DNA from: Iodobacter sp. BJB302
GTDB taxonomy: Bacteria; Pseudomonadota; Gammaproteobacteria; Burkholderiales; Chitinibacteraceae
Reading direction: 5' to 3'
DNA length: 64,000 nucleotides
Assembly (NCBI RefSeq): GCF_002735645.1
Contig: NZ_PDZG01000012.1
Location: 16,423-80,422 of the forward strand
The notes beneath the pieces are model-generated. The model worked only from the letters and a program-made list of their open reading frames with translations. It was not told the DNA's origin and ran no database searches. The position numbers were made by a program, and so were the translations under genes. This document shows positions 1 through 8,562 of the stretch, piece by piece. Within the stretch, counting starts at the first letter, position 1. Each line of letters starts with the position of its first letter.

Positions 1-1
1 C

Positions 2-565
2 CGTATTCAGATTATTTTCCAAAACCCTTATGCGTCTTTAAACCCGCGCTTTACGGTTGAGCAAATTCTGACCGAGCCAATGAAATTGCACAGTATTGGC
101 GCAAATGACAGCGAGCGGATTAAGTTAGCACGCGATTTGCTGAATAAAGTATGCCTGCCTTGGAATTCGCTGTCTAAATATCCGCATGAATTCTCGGGCG
201 GCCAGCGCCAGCGTATTGCCATTGCACGCTGCCTTACCATGAAGCCGGAAATTCTGATTTGTGATGAATCAGTTTCCGCCCTAGATGTATCGGTGCAGGC
301 GCAGGTATTGAATTTGCTGCAAGATTTGCAGGATGAATTTAAATTATCTTATTTATTTATTTCGCATGATCTGGCGGTGGTTAAGCATATTTCAGATCAG
401 GTGATGGTGATGAATAAGGGCGAAGTGGTTGAGCAGGCGGATGCGGATGCCATTTATCTTAATCCTACTGCCGATTACACCCGCAAGCTGCTGTCCTCTA
501 TCCCGCAAGGCCGGGGGCGTGTGCAAAATCAGCAGTATTCAGACAGCGCTCTGCTTACTCTGTAA
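2..565 (+). CDS. Oligopeptide/dipeptide ABC transporter ATP-binding protein, C-terminal part (gene starts before the window)
   Basis: The reading frame is open from the left edge, so the N-terminus with the Walker A motif lies outside the window. What remains is the rest of an ABC ATPase: the Q-loop (IIFQNP) right at the edge, the signature SGGQRQR, Walker B ILICDES, D-loop SALD and switch histidine in ISHDL. The FQNPYASLNPR stretch around the Q-loop is typical of the DppF/OppF subfamily, which energises peptide importers at the inner membrane. The first internal ATG (position 80) is not a plausible start because the conserved Q-loop precedes it. The C-terminal tail is short and lacks the long cysteine-rich extension of many OppD/OppF proteins. 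A strong terminator follows, so this is the last gene of its operon. The exact substrate cannot be told. Confidence 0.9.
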   Translation, partial: RIQIIFQNPYASLNPRFTVEQILTEPMKLHSIGANDSERIKLARDLLNKVCLPWNSLSKYPHEFSGGQRQRIAIARCLTMKPEILICDESVSALDVSVQAQVLNLLQDLQDEFKLSYLFISHDLAVVKHISDQVMVMNKGEVVEQADADAIYLNPTADYTRKLLSSIPQGRGRVQNQQYSDSALLTL

Positions 566-586
566 CTTGCTTTTGCAAAGTATCAG

Positions 587-619
587 CCGTTCAGATGAAA
601 GTCTGAGCGGTTTTTTTTT
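587..619 (+). terminator. Rho-independent terminator after the ABC ATPase gene
   Basis: A 9-bp stem (CCGTTCAGA at 587-595 with TCTGAGCGG at 602-610, one G-T pair) with a 6-nt loop is followed by nine T. It lies 21 bases after the stop codon. Confidence 0.9.
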
Positions 620-733
620 GCATGAATAAAATGTGCTGGGTCAGGGGGGGCTTGGCTTAATGATAAGTACAGGTGGGTGATGTGGTGATGGTCTAAGTTG
701 GTTGGAGTGTAAGCGCTTTTTCGGGTGCCTGTG

Positions 734-1621
734 ATGATGCGATTTTTATTTTGTTGCTGCTTGATGCTGATGCCCGTCTCCGCCCATGCACTTAAAATTG
801 CGATGGTTCTGTGGCGGGGTGAAACGGCCGCAGAGCAGGGCTTTCGTGATGAATTAAAGAAGCTGGGTTTCAAGCCCGACATTGTCGTTTTTGATGCAAA
901 TCAGGACCGGACAAATTTAGCCACAATGTTGCGGACCAAATTAGAGCCTTATCTTGCGTCCTACGATTATGTGTACAGCTTTGGCACAACAGCCACTTTA
1001 ATGAGCAAAAGCTTCTTATCCGGGCGCAAGCCCTTAATTTTTAATGTGGTTTCAGATCCGGTTGGTGCAGGGATTATCTCCGTTGTTAAAGAAGAAAATA
1101 AAATGGTGGCAGGGGTGAGTAATATGGTTTTTCTGCCACTACAAATCAGTAATGCCCGCAAATACTTACCTAAGGGCAGTAAAATGCTGCTGCCGGTTAA
1201 TCCCCGTGAGCGAAATACGCAATTAATTGGAGAGCAGTTAAAGGCTGTGGCGGCTGATTATCAGTGGACATTAGAAACATGGCGAATCAACCCCGATAAA
1301 GCGCTGCTTAAAACTGAATTGGCCCGTTTGCAACAGGCCGCTAAAGACAGCGTGGTTTTTATTCCGGCAGACAGCTATTTAATTTCAGTCGCCCCAGAGT
1401 TAATGCTGGCTCTTAATGATGCGCGTATTGCAACTATTTGCAGTATTGAGGCTTTCATTCCTTATCAATGCAGTGTAGGAACAGTAGGGGATTACCGTGT
1501 CCAGGGTATATTGGCTGCGCGGATTGTTTTAATGCATCAAAAGGGGAGGGCATTGCAGGATATTTCTGTGCAATATGATCTGAATCCCAAACTGATTGTT
1601 GGGGGTAAACAGCAGCCTTAA
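734..1621 (+). CDS. ABC transporter substrate-binding protein (ABC_sub_bind/TrpX-like family)
   Basis: About 295 residues with an N-terminal signal peptide (cysteine- and leucine-rich core ending near SAHA) and then a periplasmic-binding-protein fold. The segments LKIAMVLWRG, YVYSFGTTAT, PLIFNVVSDPV and GVSNMV resemble the ABC_sub_bind family (PF04392), whose members bind amino acids or other small ligands for an ABC importer. No permease or ATPase gene is adjacent, so it is either solitary or works with a distant transporter. The frame also offers GTG at 725 and ATG at 737. I chose ATG 734 because GGTG sits about six bases upstream, but no start has a strong ribosome site. A terminator precedes the gene, so it probably has its own promoter. 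Family assignment is by resemblance; the ligand is unknown. Confidence 0.75.
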   Translation: MMRFLFCCCLMLMPVSAHALKIAMVLWRGETAAEQGFRDELKKLGFKPDIVVFDANQDRTNLATMLRTKLEPYLASYDYVYSFGTTATLMSKSFLSGRKPLIFNVVSDPVGAGIISVVKEENKMVAGVSNMVFLPLQISNARKYLPKGSKMLLPVNPRERNTQLIGEQLKAVAADYQWTLETWRINPDKALLKTELARLQQAAKDSVVFIPADSYLISVAPELMLALNDARIATICSIEAFIPYQCSVGTVGDYRVQGILAARIVLMHQKGRALQDISVQYDLNPKLIVGGKQQP

Positions 1622-1724
1622 TGGCAGAGCGTGTTGCGTGGCTTTGTAATATAAAACAATTGTTTTAATTTGATTGTCATACTGTTCGGCTATGTTGCAC
1701 ACCTTACTCTTTTGGATGCGCAGC

Positions 1725-3962
1725 ATGAATCGTCGTCAGTTTTTAAAGTGGACCGGCTTTGTTACTGTTTCAACTGTAGGCCCTGCGTTGCTCGTGGGTT
1801 GTAATAGCAGCGATGATGATGCTGCCTTGCCACTGACTCCTTCCCTTCCTTGTAAATTTCCGCAAAGTATTGCTTCGGGCGATCCGGCTGCTAATAGCAT
1901 TATGCTGTGGACCCGCGTTGTGCCAGCCGATGCGGATGATGTGGTGTCTGCCAGGGCTGCAGATATTGCGGTGCGCCTTGTGATCAGCAGTAGCGATCAG
2001 TCGGCGCTTTTGGGTAGCAATAAACCACTGGCAGGTACGATAGTGCATGAGGTTGCGCTGAGCGCAAAAGCCGATTGGGATCACACGATTCGCCACAAAG
2101 TTGAGGGTTTAAAACCAGCAACGACCTATTTCTACCAGTTTATTGCAGGCAGCAGCATCAGCCGTGTAGGGCGCTTTAAAACGGCTCCTGCGGTGGATGC
2201 CGATGTCAACAAGCTGCGCTTTGCTTACTTATCCTGCCAGGACTGGAGTATTAATCACTGGGCGGGCTTTACTTCTCTGGCAAGTGAAGAGCTGGATTTT
2301 GTAGTGCATTTGGGTGACTACATATACGAAACCGTGGGTGAGGATTTCCAAAAGGGCGCCGTAGAGGCCGCTCACACCGCCATCAAACTGCCTGATGGCC
2401 CGTTCAAAAATGGCAAAGACGGCGCACGTTTTGCCAATACCACTGCTGACTATCGCACGCTTTATAAGCAATATCGCTCAGATGCCCGCTTGCAGGCGGT
2501 ACATGAGCGCTTTGCAATGATCGCCATTTGGGATGATCACGAATTCTCGGATGATTGCTGGGGCGATTCCACCACTTACGATAATGGCAGCTTCGATGCC
2601 AAAACCGGCAAGGCCGATAATAAGCACGAAACCGAGCGCCGCCGCAGCGCCAATCAGGCATGGTTTGAATTTATGCCTGCCGATGTGAAGTTTGATATCA
2701 CCGATAAAGGCTTCCAGAACATCCGCCTTTACCGTGATTTCCGCTTCGGTAAATTGCTGCATCTGGTGATGACAGATCAGCGCTTGTACCGTGCCGACCA
2801 TGTGATTCCTGAAGCCGCTGCTGGCAGCTCAATTGGTTCGCGCTATATGGTGCCAACCGCTGTACTGGCAGGCGCTGAGGCGCAAAAAATAGCCGCAGCC
2901 AAGCCATCGGGTGATGAGCTGGCCCTGGTATCTATTCTCGGTAAAACCCAGCGTGATTGGTGGCAAAACACCATGAAGGCTTCAACCGCCACCTGGAAGC
3001 TGTGGGGCAATGAAGTATCGCTGCTTAAAATGTGTGTAAACGGCAAATCACTCACGGCCGCGCCTAAAGATTTCCAGACAGAAATCATCCTGAACGCCGA
3101 TCAGTGGGATGGCTACAACGCCGAGCGCAAAGCGTTGATGCAGTTTTTGAGTAGTAATCAAATCAAAAACGTGGTGGCCATTACGGGCGATATTCATTCT
3201 TTCTATGCCGGGCAAGTGTATGACGATTACGCCAGCGGCAAGCCAGTGATGATCGATTTGGTTACCGCAGGCATCAGCAGCGATTCTTTCTACAGCTACT
3301 TTGTAAAAGCAGTCAGCGACAAGAGCTTTGCCGCGGTGCAGCCGCTCGTGTTTACTTCGGAAGCCGCAGCAGAAGGGATCGCCATTCAAATGATATCGGC
3401 AGGCGTGGCCATGCAAGCGGGGCTTACAGATTTAAGCAATACCGCTGCAATTGCCGCAGCAGTGAAGGGCGCAATTGCGGCGGGTAAATTGCCAGCGGCA
3501 GCGGTGACCCCTGCGGTAGGCCTGTCGGCGACGGCTGTGAATACCTTTAACGAAACGCTGGCCGGGAATATGGGTACGGTAATTGGCGGGCAAATTGCAG
3601 CCCTGGCCGCAGCAGGGCGCTCGGTGGCGGCGCAAACGCTGTACGGCATGATTGCCCAGCAGCTGGCCAGCGCAATGGGAATCACCACGGCGCAAGTACC
3701 TGCCACCGAAGTGGTGAAGCGCCTCAATCCATTTGCTAATCAAGCGGCGGGCACACCTCCTGCGGTAAATAATCCTTGGATTAAATACGCTGATACTGAT
3801 GCACAGGGCTACACGGTGCTTGAGTTAACGGCTGATGGCTTGAAGGCAGAGTTCAGAAAAATCAGCCGCTTAGAAGGCAGCGTTGCCCCACAAAAAGCCG
3901 TAAGCAGTGTTAAAAGGATTACGGTAAAAGCGGGGAGCCTGGATTTAACCTTTACGGATTAA
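1725..3962 (+). CDS. phoD: Alkaline phosphatase D family protein (PhoD), Tat-exported probable lipoprotein
   Basis: A metallophosphoesterase of the PhoD family (PF09423, with the N-terminal PhoD_N domain), cleaving phosphate mono- or diesters outside the cytoplasm. ATG 1725 gives a textbook twin-arginine start (MNRRQFLKWTG) followed by a lipobox-like LVGC, suggesting Tat export and lipid anchoring. The upstream in-frame ATG at 1674 would bury the signal. Metal-site segments are visible: LSCQDW, HLGDYIYE, WDDHEFSDD and ITGDIHSFYAG. About 745 residues is longer than usual for PhoD (roughly 500-580). The excess is an alanine-rich segment of about 120 residues between the last metal motif and the C-terminal strand region. 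No Pho box was recognised. A dispersed repeat follows at once. Confidence 0.9.
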   Translation: MNRRQFLKWTGFVTVSTVGPALLVGCNSSDDDAALPLTPSLPCKFPQSIASGDPAANSIMLWTRVVPADADDVVSARAADIAVRLVISSSDQSALLGSNKPLAGTIVHEVALSAKADWDHTIRHKVEGLKPATTYFYQFIAGSSISRVGRFKTAPAVDADVNKLRFAYLSCQDWSINHWAGFTSLASEELDFVVHLGDYIYETVGEDFQKGAVEAAHTAIKLPDGPFKNGKDGARFANTTADYRTLYKQYRSDARLQAVHERFAMIAIWDDHEFSDDCWGDSTTYDNGSFDAKTGKADNKHETERRRSANQAWFEFMPADVKFDITDKGFQNIRLYRDFRFGKLLHLVMTDQRLYRADHVIPEAAAGSSIGSRYMVPTAVLAGAEAQKIAAAKPSGDELALVSILGKTQRDWWQNTMKASTATWKLWGNEVSLLKMCVNGKSLTAAPKDFQTEIILNADQWDGYNAERKALMQFLSSNQIKNVVAITGDIHSFYAGQVYDDYASGKPVMIDLVTAGISSDSFYSYFVKAVSDKSFAAVQPLVFTSEAAAEGIAIQMISAGVAMQAGLTDLSNTAAIAAAVKGAIAAGKLPAAAVTPAVGLSATAVNTFNETLAGNMGTVIGGQIAALAAAGRSVAAQTLYGMIAQQLASAMGITTAQVPATEVVKRLNPFANQAAGTPPAVNNPWIKYADTDAQGYTVLELTADGLKAEFRKISRLEGSVAPQKAVSSVKRITVKAGSLDLTFTD

Positions 3963-4020
3963 TAGCGACTTTTCCAGCATCGCATCATTTCTGGGCGGGC
4001 GAAGCTCTATGCGAGTAAAG

Positions 4021-4345
4021 CAATTTGTTTTTTTAGAAAACAGCGAAAAAACATAATAGGCACGCTCTTCGCATAGGGCTTTTTAAAGTCCCCTTGAAAC
4101 ACGCCGTAGCGAGGAACAAGCGGGGCGGGGTTTCGGCCAGGGAGCGAGGCAGCGAGCCAATCCCGCCTGCCGCCGACTCGATTGTCCGCAGTGCAGGGGC
4201 CTTCGTGTTTCGTGGGGCGGCCTTCTTTGGCTTCGTTTCTTGGCCGTTCAAGAAAGGAAGGCCCCCGCGGTGGCTACCGCTCCAAAATCAACGTGCCGAA
4301 GGCACTATTTTTTTGATTTTGGAGAGTGCGCATGGGGTGAAGCCC
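4021..4345 (+). repeat. Dispersed ~325-bp structured repeat, copy A
   Basis: First of four related intergenic elements (others near 11941, 16151 and, inverted, 17495). Shared blocks in order: CAAATTGTTT-like start, AACAGCGAAAAA, CACGCTC..GCAT, AGTCCCCTTGAAACACGCC, GAGGAACAAGCGGGGCGGGG, GACTCGATT, GGGGCCTTCGTG, CAAGAAAGGAAGGC and finally GTGCCGAAGGCAC with a T-run. The element starts about 60 bp after phoD and points the same way. Stop-free frames through it give short arginine/proline-rich ORFs that I regard as spurious. Its last hairpin (GTGCC-GAA-GGCAC, 4293-4305, then T's) looks like a terminator. Confidence 0.9.
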
Positions 4346-4479
4346 TCCGAACCTTAGGTATGAAAAGCGACATTTGGTATTTCATCCGAACAAGATGATT
4401 CAATGTATGAAAATAATTATCCTGGGTAATCACCTGCTTTGAAGCCATCTTCAATCAGTAATGCGTATTTTGAGCCGGG

Positions 4480-4506
4480 AAAAGGGGAGTATCATGCTCC
4501 CCTTTT
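4480..4506 (+). terminator. Perfect hairpin, possibly a bidirectional terminator, ahead of the cytochrome gene
   Basis: AAAAGGGGAG (4480-4489) and CTCCCCTTTT (4497-4506) form a perfect 10-bp stem with a 7-nt loop, A-rich on one side and T-rich on the other. It ends 21 bases before the start codon of the next gene. It could end transcription from upstream or act in the 5' leader of the cytochrome mRNA. Confidence 0.6.
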
Positions 4507-4527
4507 GCTCTTGACGATTTGGCTGCT

Positions 4528-4959
4528 ATGCAACGATTTACACTTGTTTTACTCACATTGCTGGCTTTAACCGCTTGCCAGCGCAGTGATCCTAATTCCC
4601 CAACTTCCCTTAGAAAAGCCACTTTTAAAGAAATGCTTAAATCGCGCGAGGCGATTAATGCCATGCTGACAGGGGCGAAGCCTTATAAAGCCGATAGCGT
4701 GTTGCAAGAAGCAATTAAGCTGCAAGAAAAATCGACCAAGCCTTGGGCTTATTTTGCTGAATTCGCAGTAAACAATCAGTCTGATGCCAAGCAAAAATCT
4801 GATTCTGCAGACTTTCATGCTGCAGCAGACAATATGCAGCAGCAGAGCAGCGCTTTAAAAGCGGCGGCGCAAGCCGGACAAGAAGACCGTATCCGTGCGT
4901 CTTACAAGGCAGTAGAAGACGCTTGTATCCGCTGTCATCAGCAGTTCAGGCCTGGCTAG
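4528..4959 (+). CDS. Lipoprotein c-type cytochrome (cytochrome c'-like)
   Basis: A 143-residue exported protein. The signal sequence ends in a lipobox (LTAC), so it is probably a lipoprotein, and one C-terminal haem site (CIRCH, nine residues from the end) fits a class II cytochrome c/c' layout, where the CxxCH lies near the C-terminus of a four-helix bundle. The body is helical, lysine- and glutamine-rich. ATG 4528 is preferred over the TTG at 4519 because it gives a compact signal peptide. No clear ribosome site is seen. Cytochromes c' bind NO/CO or act in electron transfer; which applies here is unknown. No respiratory partner gene is adjacent. Confidence 0.75.
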   Translation: MQRFTLVLLTLLALTACQRSDPNSPTSLRKATFKEMLKSREAINAMLTGAKPYKADSVLQEAIKLQEKSTKPWAYFAEFAVNNQSDAKQKSDSADFHAAADNMQQQSSALKAAAQAGQEDRIRASYKAVEDACIRCHQQFRPG

Positions 4960-5155
4960 TTGTAAAATTCGGAGCCTTAGCTGGCTCTGAATGCATAAAT
5001 CAGGCAGGGGCTGTGTATTACTGATTTATTGCGCGATGGATTACTGCGCTTGCTTGATCAGGCTAAATGGGCGGGCAGTGGTTTGTCGTTGAGGTGAGGG
5101 CGGAGTAAAACTCCATGCGATCAACTTAAGCAAACCCCGCCGGAGTGGCGCTTCC

Positions 5156-6286
5156 TTAGCTTGATTTAAATGGCTTATGCTGTTCCAACTCGCTTTGCCA
5201 GCTGGCCACAGCCTCTCGTTCCCTGTTTAAATGCTGATCGATGGCATCACTAAAGCCGGGGTGGGCCAGCCAGTGGGCGGATTGGGTGGCGACGGGGACG
5301 AAGCCTCTTGCCAGTTTATGTGCGCCCTGTGCTCCGCCTTCAAAAGCATCTAATCCTTCTTCTAATGCAAACTCGATTCCCTGATAAAAACACAGCTCAA
5401 AATGCAGATTGGCCACATAGCCCGCAGGCCCCCAAGCTGCGCCCCAATAGCGGCCATAGAGGCGATCTGGGCCGATGATATTGAGCGCTGCGGCAATGGG
5501 TTGGCCATCTTGATAAGCCAGCACAAGCAGGCAGGATTGCGGCATGGCGCTGGCGATTTGTAAAAAAAACGCCAGGCTTAAATAGGGTGTGGAGCGGTGC
5601 TCCAGATAGGTATTGCTGTAGCAGCGGTAAAAAAACACCCAATCGGCCTCGCTGATCCCGCTGCCGCGCTTACGAATGATGTTCACCCCCGCATCACTGA
5701 CCTTACGCCGTTCCTGGCGTAACTTTTTGCGCTTATCCCGGGTGAGCGCGTCGCTAAAATCGGCGTAATCACGCCAATCTCCACGCAGCCAATGAAACTG
5801 CACATCATGACGGGCAAGCAGGCGGGCACTTTGTGCAATGGAAAGCTCAGCCTCCTGCGGGAATAAAAGATGAAACGATGAATCGCCTGATTCTTGTGCA
5901 ATTGCTACGGCAGCGGCCAGTAAGTGTTTTCGGGTGGCGTCTGTTTTAGCCAGTAATCTTGGCCCGGTAACCGGTGTAAAGGGAATCGCGCTGATTAACT
6001 TGGGATAGTAATCCAGACCATGGCGCTGGTAAGCATCTGCCCATGCCCAGTCAAACACATACTCACCGTAGGAATGCGTCTTTCGATAGAGCGGCATGGC
6101 GCCGGTTAACTGCTGATCAGCATCTCTGATCGCTATATGGCATGGCGTCCAGCCGCTGTGCTTGCCCACAGCCCCGGTGTTTTCAAGTGCAGCAAGGTAG
6201 GCGTGGCGTATAAAAGGCTGAGTGCCTGCCAGTGCATCCCAATCTGCTGCGGCAATGTCATCGATATGTGAGTGAAGGCTGATCAT
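5156..6286 (-). CDS. COG3146 / FemAB-like N-acyltransferase family protein
   Basis: 376 residues matching the FemAB-like family PF04339 (COG3146, predicted N-acyltransferases), which have a doubled GNAT-like fold. Recognisable conserved segments are the start (PFIRHAYLAALE), GAMPLYRK..SYGEYVFDWAWA, PFTPVTGPRLL, and the C-terminal block GRYWGA..FELCFYQGIEFA followed by GAQGEHK-like GAQGAHKLARGF. The substrate is not established for the family; it is cytoplasmic with no signal peptide. It is divergent from the oxidoreductase gene at 6592 and stands alone. Downstream, the 195 bases up to the cytochrome gene show no clear terminator. Confidence 0.85.
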   Translation of the reverse strand: MISLHSHIDDIAAADWDALAGTQPFIRHAYLAALENTGAVGKHSGWTPCHIAIRDADQQLTGAMPLYRKTHSYGEYVFDWAWADAYQRHGLDYYPKLISAIPFTPVTGPRLLAKTDATRKHLLAAAVAIAQESGDSSFHLLFPQEAELSIAQSARLLARHDVQFHWLRGDWRDYADFSDALTRDKRKKLRQERRKVSDAGVNIIRKRGSGISEADWVFFYRCYSNTYLEHRSTPYLSLAFFLQIASAMPQSCLLVLAYQDGQPIAAALNIIGPDRLYGRYWGAAWGPAGYVANLHFELCFYQGIEFALEEGLDAFEGGAQGAHKLARGFVPVATQSAHWLAHPGFSDAIDQHLNREREAVASWQSELEQHKPFKSS

Positions 6287-6494
6287 GCGTTTCCATTAGG
6301 TTGGTGGCTTGCTGGGCGTAGATAATTGTTTACTACTCCTTATACTTGAAGTCAGCTGATTGTGTCTCTTACTCTCCGGCACGATTTTTGAGTGCAGAGG
6401 GTAGGTGCTTACTTGGGGGCAATATGAATTAAAGTACGTGGATTTTCTCCGCACTGCGATATTTACTCATCGGTTTGAATCAGCGTTATTGTCA

Positions 6495-6514
6495 TATAAA
6501 CAATATGCATATTG
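6495..6514. promoter_or_regulatory. Candidate -10 element and 14-bp palindromic operator in the divergent intergenic region
   Basis: The 305-base region 6287-6591 between divergent genes holds TATAAA (6495-6500) followed directly by the perfect palindrome CAATATGCATATTG (6501-6514). The placement suggests a regulator site over the start of the oxidoreductase transcript. Nothing else recognisable is seen in the region. Confidence 0.4.
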
Positions 6515-6591
6515 CTCTGTTGCCGTGAAAGATTGCGTTTATATTTTGTATTCCTAGGGTAAGCTCTGCTATCGGTTTGGAGGTAAACAAG

Positions 6592-7644
6592 ATGCAAAAG
6601 AATTTAGCAGTCGGTTTGGTGGGCTTTGGTTATGCAGGGCAAACGTTTCATGCTCCCTTGATTGCGGCCACGGCAGGCCTGGATTTACGCTTTGTGGCGT
6701 CGAGTCAGCCTCAGTTAGTGACAGATCGATATCCAGAAGCCACTGTGCTGCCTAATCCCATGGCGCTGATTAATGATCCTTTGGTTGATCTGGTGGTGCT
6801 GGCTACGCCCAATGCCAGCCATTACCCGCTGGCCTGCGAGGCTTTGGATGCGGGTAAGCATGTGGTGGTGGATAAACCATTTACATTAACGCTGGCGCAG
6901 GCAAAAGAGCTGGCGCTGCGTGCGCAAGCTTCAGGCAAAGTCTTGTCTGTTTTTCATAATCGCCGCTGGGACTCCGATTTCCTGGGTTTAAAGGCGCTGC
7001 TGGCCAGTGGCCGCCTTGGCGAGATTGCGCAGTTTGAAAGCCAGTTTGATCGCTACCGCCCGCAAACCAGAGAACGCTGGCGCGAAAGTGCGGAGCCGGG
7101 CAGCGGGCTGTGGTTTGATTTGGGCCCGCATTTAATTGACCAGACACTGCAGCTGTTTGGCTTGCCGCAGGCGGTATTTGCCGATTTGCAAATGCGCCGT
7201 GCTGGCGCTCAGGCAGTGGACGATTTTCATGTGTTGCTGCGTTATCCAACGATGCGGGTAAAGCTGTCTGCCAGCTGTTTAGTCAGCGGTGGCGCGCCGC
7301 GCTATGTATTGCATGGCAGCCTGGCGAGCTTCAGCAAACAGGGCCTGGATGTACAAGAATCTCAGCTAAAAGCAGGGCTATTACCGGATGCCGCAGGCTT
7401 TGGCCTCGATCCCGTGCCGGGTTTATTGCACCATAGCGTGAATGATCAAATCCAGAATGAAGAGATTGTCATGCCGCTGGGGCAATATGTGGCTTATTAC
7501 GCTGCGGTGCGCGATGCGGTGCTGGGCTTAGGGAAAAATCCGGTCACGCCTTTTGAGGGCGTGCAGATTATGCAGCTGCTTGAAGCGGCTCAACAAAGCG
7601 CTGAAACAGGTGCTTGGGTGAAAATGGAGAGCTTTAATGGGTAA
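6592..7644 (+). CDS. Gfo/Idh/MocA family NAD(P)-dependent oxidoreductase (YdgJ-like)
   Basis: A 350-residue sugar- or polyol-type dehydrogenase. The N-terminal Rossmann fold shows GLVGFGYAGQTFHAPLI, followed by VVLATPNASHYPLACEAL and the family signature GKHVVVDKPF with the catalytic-site lysine. The C-terminal GFO_IDH_MocA domain contains FHNRRWDSDF and GLWFDLGPHLIDQ, both typical of E. coli YdgJ relatives. ATG 6592 is chosen because GGAGG (6579-6583) sits eight bases upstream; the TTG at 6577 would overlap that site. The stop overlaps the start of creA by eight bases, so the two are co-transcribed. Substrate unknown. Confidence 0.88.
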   Translation: MQKNLAVGLVGFGYAGQTFHAPLIAATAGLDLRFVASSQPQLVTDRYPEATVLPNPMALINDPLVDLVVLATPNASHYPLACEALDAGKHVVVDKPFTLTLAQAKELALRAQASGKVLSVFHNRRWDSDFLGLKALLASGRLGEIAQFESQFDRYRPQTRERWRESAEPGSGLWFDLGPHLIDQTLQLFGLPQAVFADLQMRRAGAQAVDDFHVLLRYPTMRVKLSASCLVSGGAPRYVLHGSLASFSKQGLDVQESQLKAGLLPDAAGFGLDPVPGLLHHSVNDQIQNEEIVMPLGQYVAYYAAVRDAVLGLGKNPVTPFEGVQIMQLLEAAQQSAETGAWVKMESFNG

Positions 7645-8101
7645 ATGGGCGCTGTGTTTTTTAGGTTTAATGATCAGCGGTATCAGCCTTGCCGAAGAAG
7701 TGGGCTCGGTAACAACGGCTTTTAAGCTGATAGGCCGTAATCACCGTGTGCAGGTTGATGCATTTGATGATCCTAAGGTAGCAGGGGTCACTTGCTATAT
7801 ATCACGGGCTAAAACAGGTGGCGTGAAAGGCTCTCTTGGTTTGGCGGAAGATAAAGCAGAGTTTTCGATTGCTTGTCGTCAGACTGCAAAATTAGTGTTT
7901 AAAAATCCTTTGGCGAAGCAAGAAGAAGTATTTTCTGAATCGGCCTCTATCTTTTTTAAATCGGTGCAGGTGGTGCGTATGGTGGATGTGAAACGCAATA
8001 CGCTGATTTACCTGACGTACTCGGATAAATTAATCGACGGCAGCCCGCAAAACAGTGTGACGGCGGTGCCGGCGGGCGATGTGAAAATCCCTGTGAAGTA
8101 A
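7637..8101 (+). CDS. creA: CreA family protein, periplasmic
   Basis: 154 residues with a cleavable signal peptide (to about residue 19) and the CreA domain (PF05981): EVGSVTTAFKLIG, VDAFDDPKVAGVTCYISRAK, GSLGLAEDKAEFSIACRQ and YLTYSDKLIDGSPQNS are near-diagnostic. The biochemical function of CreA is not established. The gene overlaps the preceding oxidoreductase by 8 bp, with a GGAGAG-like ribosome site inside that gene. A strong terminator follows. Confidence 0.92.
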   Translation: MGKWALCFLGLMISGISLAEEVGSVTTAFKLIGRNHRVQVDAFDDPKVAGVTCYISRAKTGGVKGSLGLAEDKAEFSIACRQTAKLVFKNPLAKQEEVFSESASIFFKSVQVVRMVDVKRNTLIYLTYSDKLIDGSPQNSVTAVPAGDVKIPVK

Positions 8102-8146
8102 AATTCAGTGCTTCACGATTTTTAAGCTTTGAAAATAAATCAATTT

Positions 8147-8172
8147 AAACGCGGCATGGCCGCGTTTTTTTT
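8147..8172 (+). terminator. Rho-independent terminator after creA
   Basis: AACGCGGC (8148-8155) and GCCGCGTT (8159-8166) form an 8-bp stem with a 3-nt loop, followed by a run of eight T. It closes the oxidoreductase-creA unit. Confidence 0.92.
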
Positions 8173-8212
8173 GATTTATTTTTGCAAAAAAGCAGCATTT
8201 TAACGGGCCAAA

Positions 8213-8252
8213 ACGAAAGTTATTAAAATGTAGTGCTTTCGATTTACTTTCA
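8213..8252 (+). promoter_or_regulatory. Candidate CTTTC-type operator upstream of agaR
   Basis: An inverted CGAAAG (8214-8219) is followed by two direct CTTTC units (8236-8240 and 8247-8251) spaced 11 bp apart, one helical turn. CTTTC-containing boxes are the kind described for AgaR in enterobacteria. I infer a regulator site; no binding consensus was computed. Confidence 0.35.
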
Positions 8253-8426
8253 TTGTAAAGGTCTGGTTTATTGGGGCTGGTTTTTTGTTTGCCGCGTAGT
8301 ATTGTTTCATTTTTGGCGGTTTTGTTATTTTTACTTATTTCTTAAAGGTTTTAAGCCAACCTTTTATTGCTTTGTCATGTATTAATACTACATATCCTTG
8401 TTTTTGATTACTATCGACTATCGCTA

Positions 8427-8496
8427 AAGTCGAAAATTTAGCGATTTTAAGTCGAAAATTAATGCGTTGACACCCTTTGCTTTGTAGGAATAAATT
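8427..8496 (+). promoter_or_regulatory. agaR promoter with two upstream direct repeats
   Basis: TTGACA (8467-8472) is a perfect -35; the -10 is TAAATT (8491-8496, 18-bp spacer) or ATAAAT one base earlier (17-bp spacer). Immediately upstream are two identical 12-bp repeats, AAGTCGAAAATT at 8427-8438 and 8449-8460, 22 bp apart (two helical turns), so a dimeric protein could bind both on one DNA face. The rest of the 390-base AT-rich region 8173-8562 shows no gene. Confidence 0.6.
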
Positions 8497-8562
8497 CGAG
8501 TCACTTCCTTGTTGTCTTCAGGTTTTTTTACAAGCAGTGAATGAATAAAAGCAGAGGTTGCC

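Noticed and set aside
4094..4357. 87-codon ORF in repeat copy A
   Set aside because: Lies wholly in the dispersed element; matching Arg/Pro-rich ORFs appear in several frames of copies C and D, so open frames reflect GC-rich repeat sequence, not a gene.
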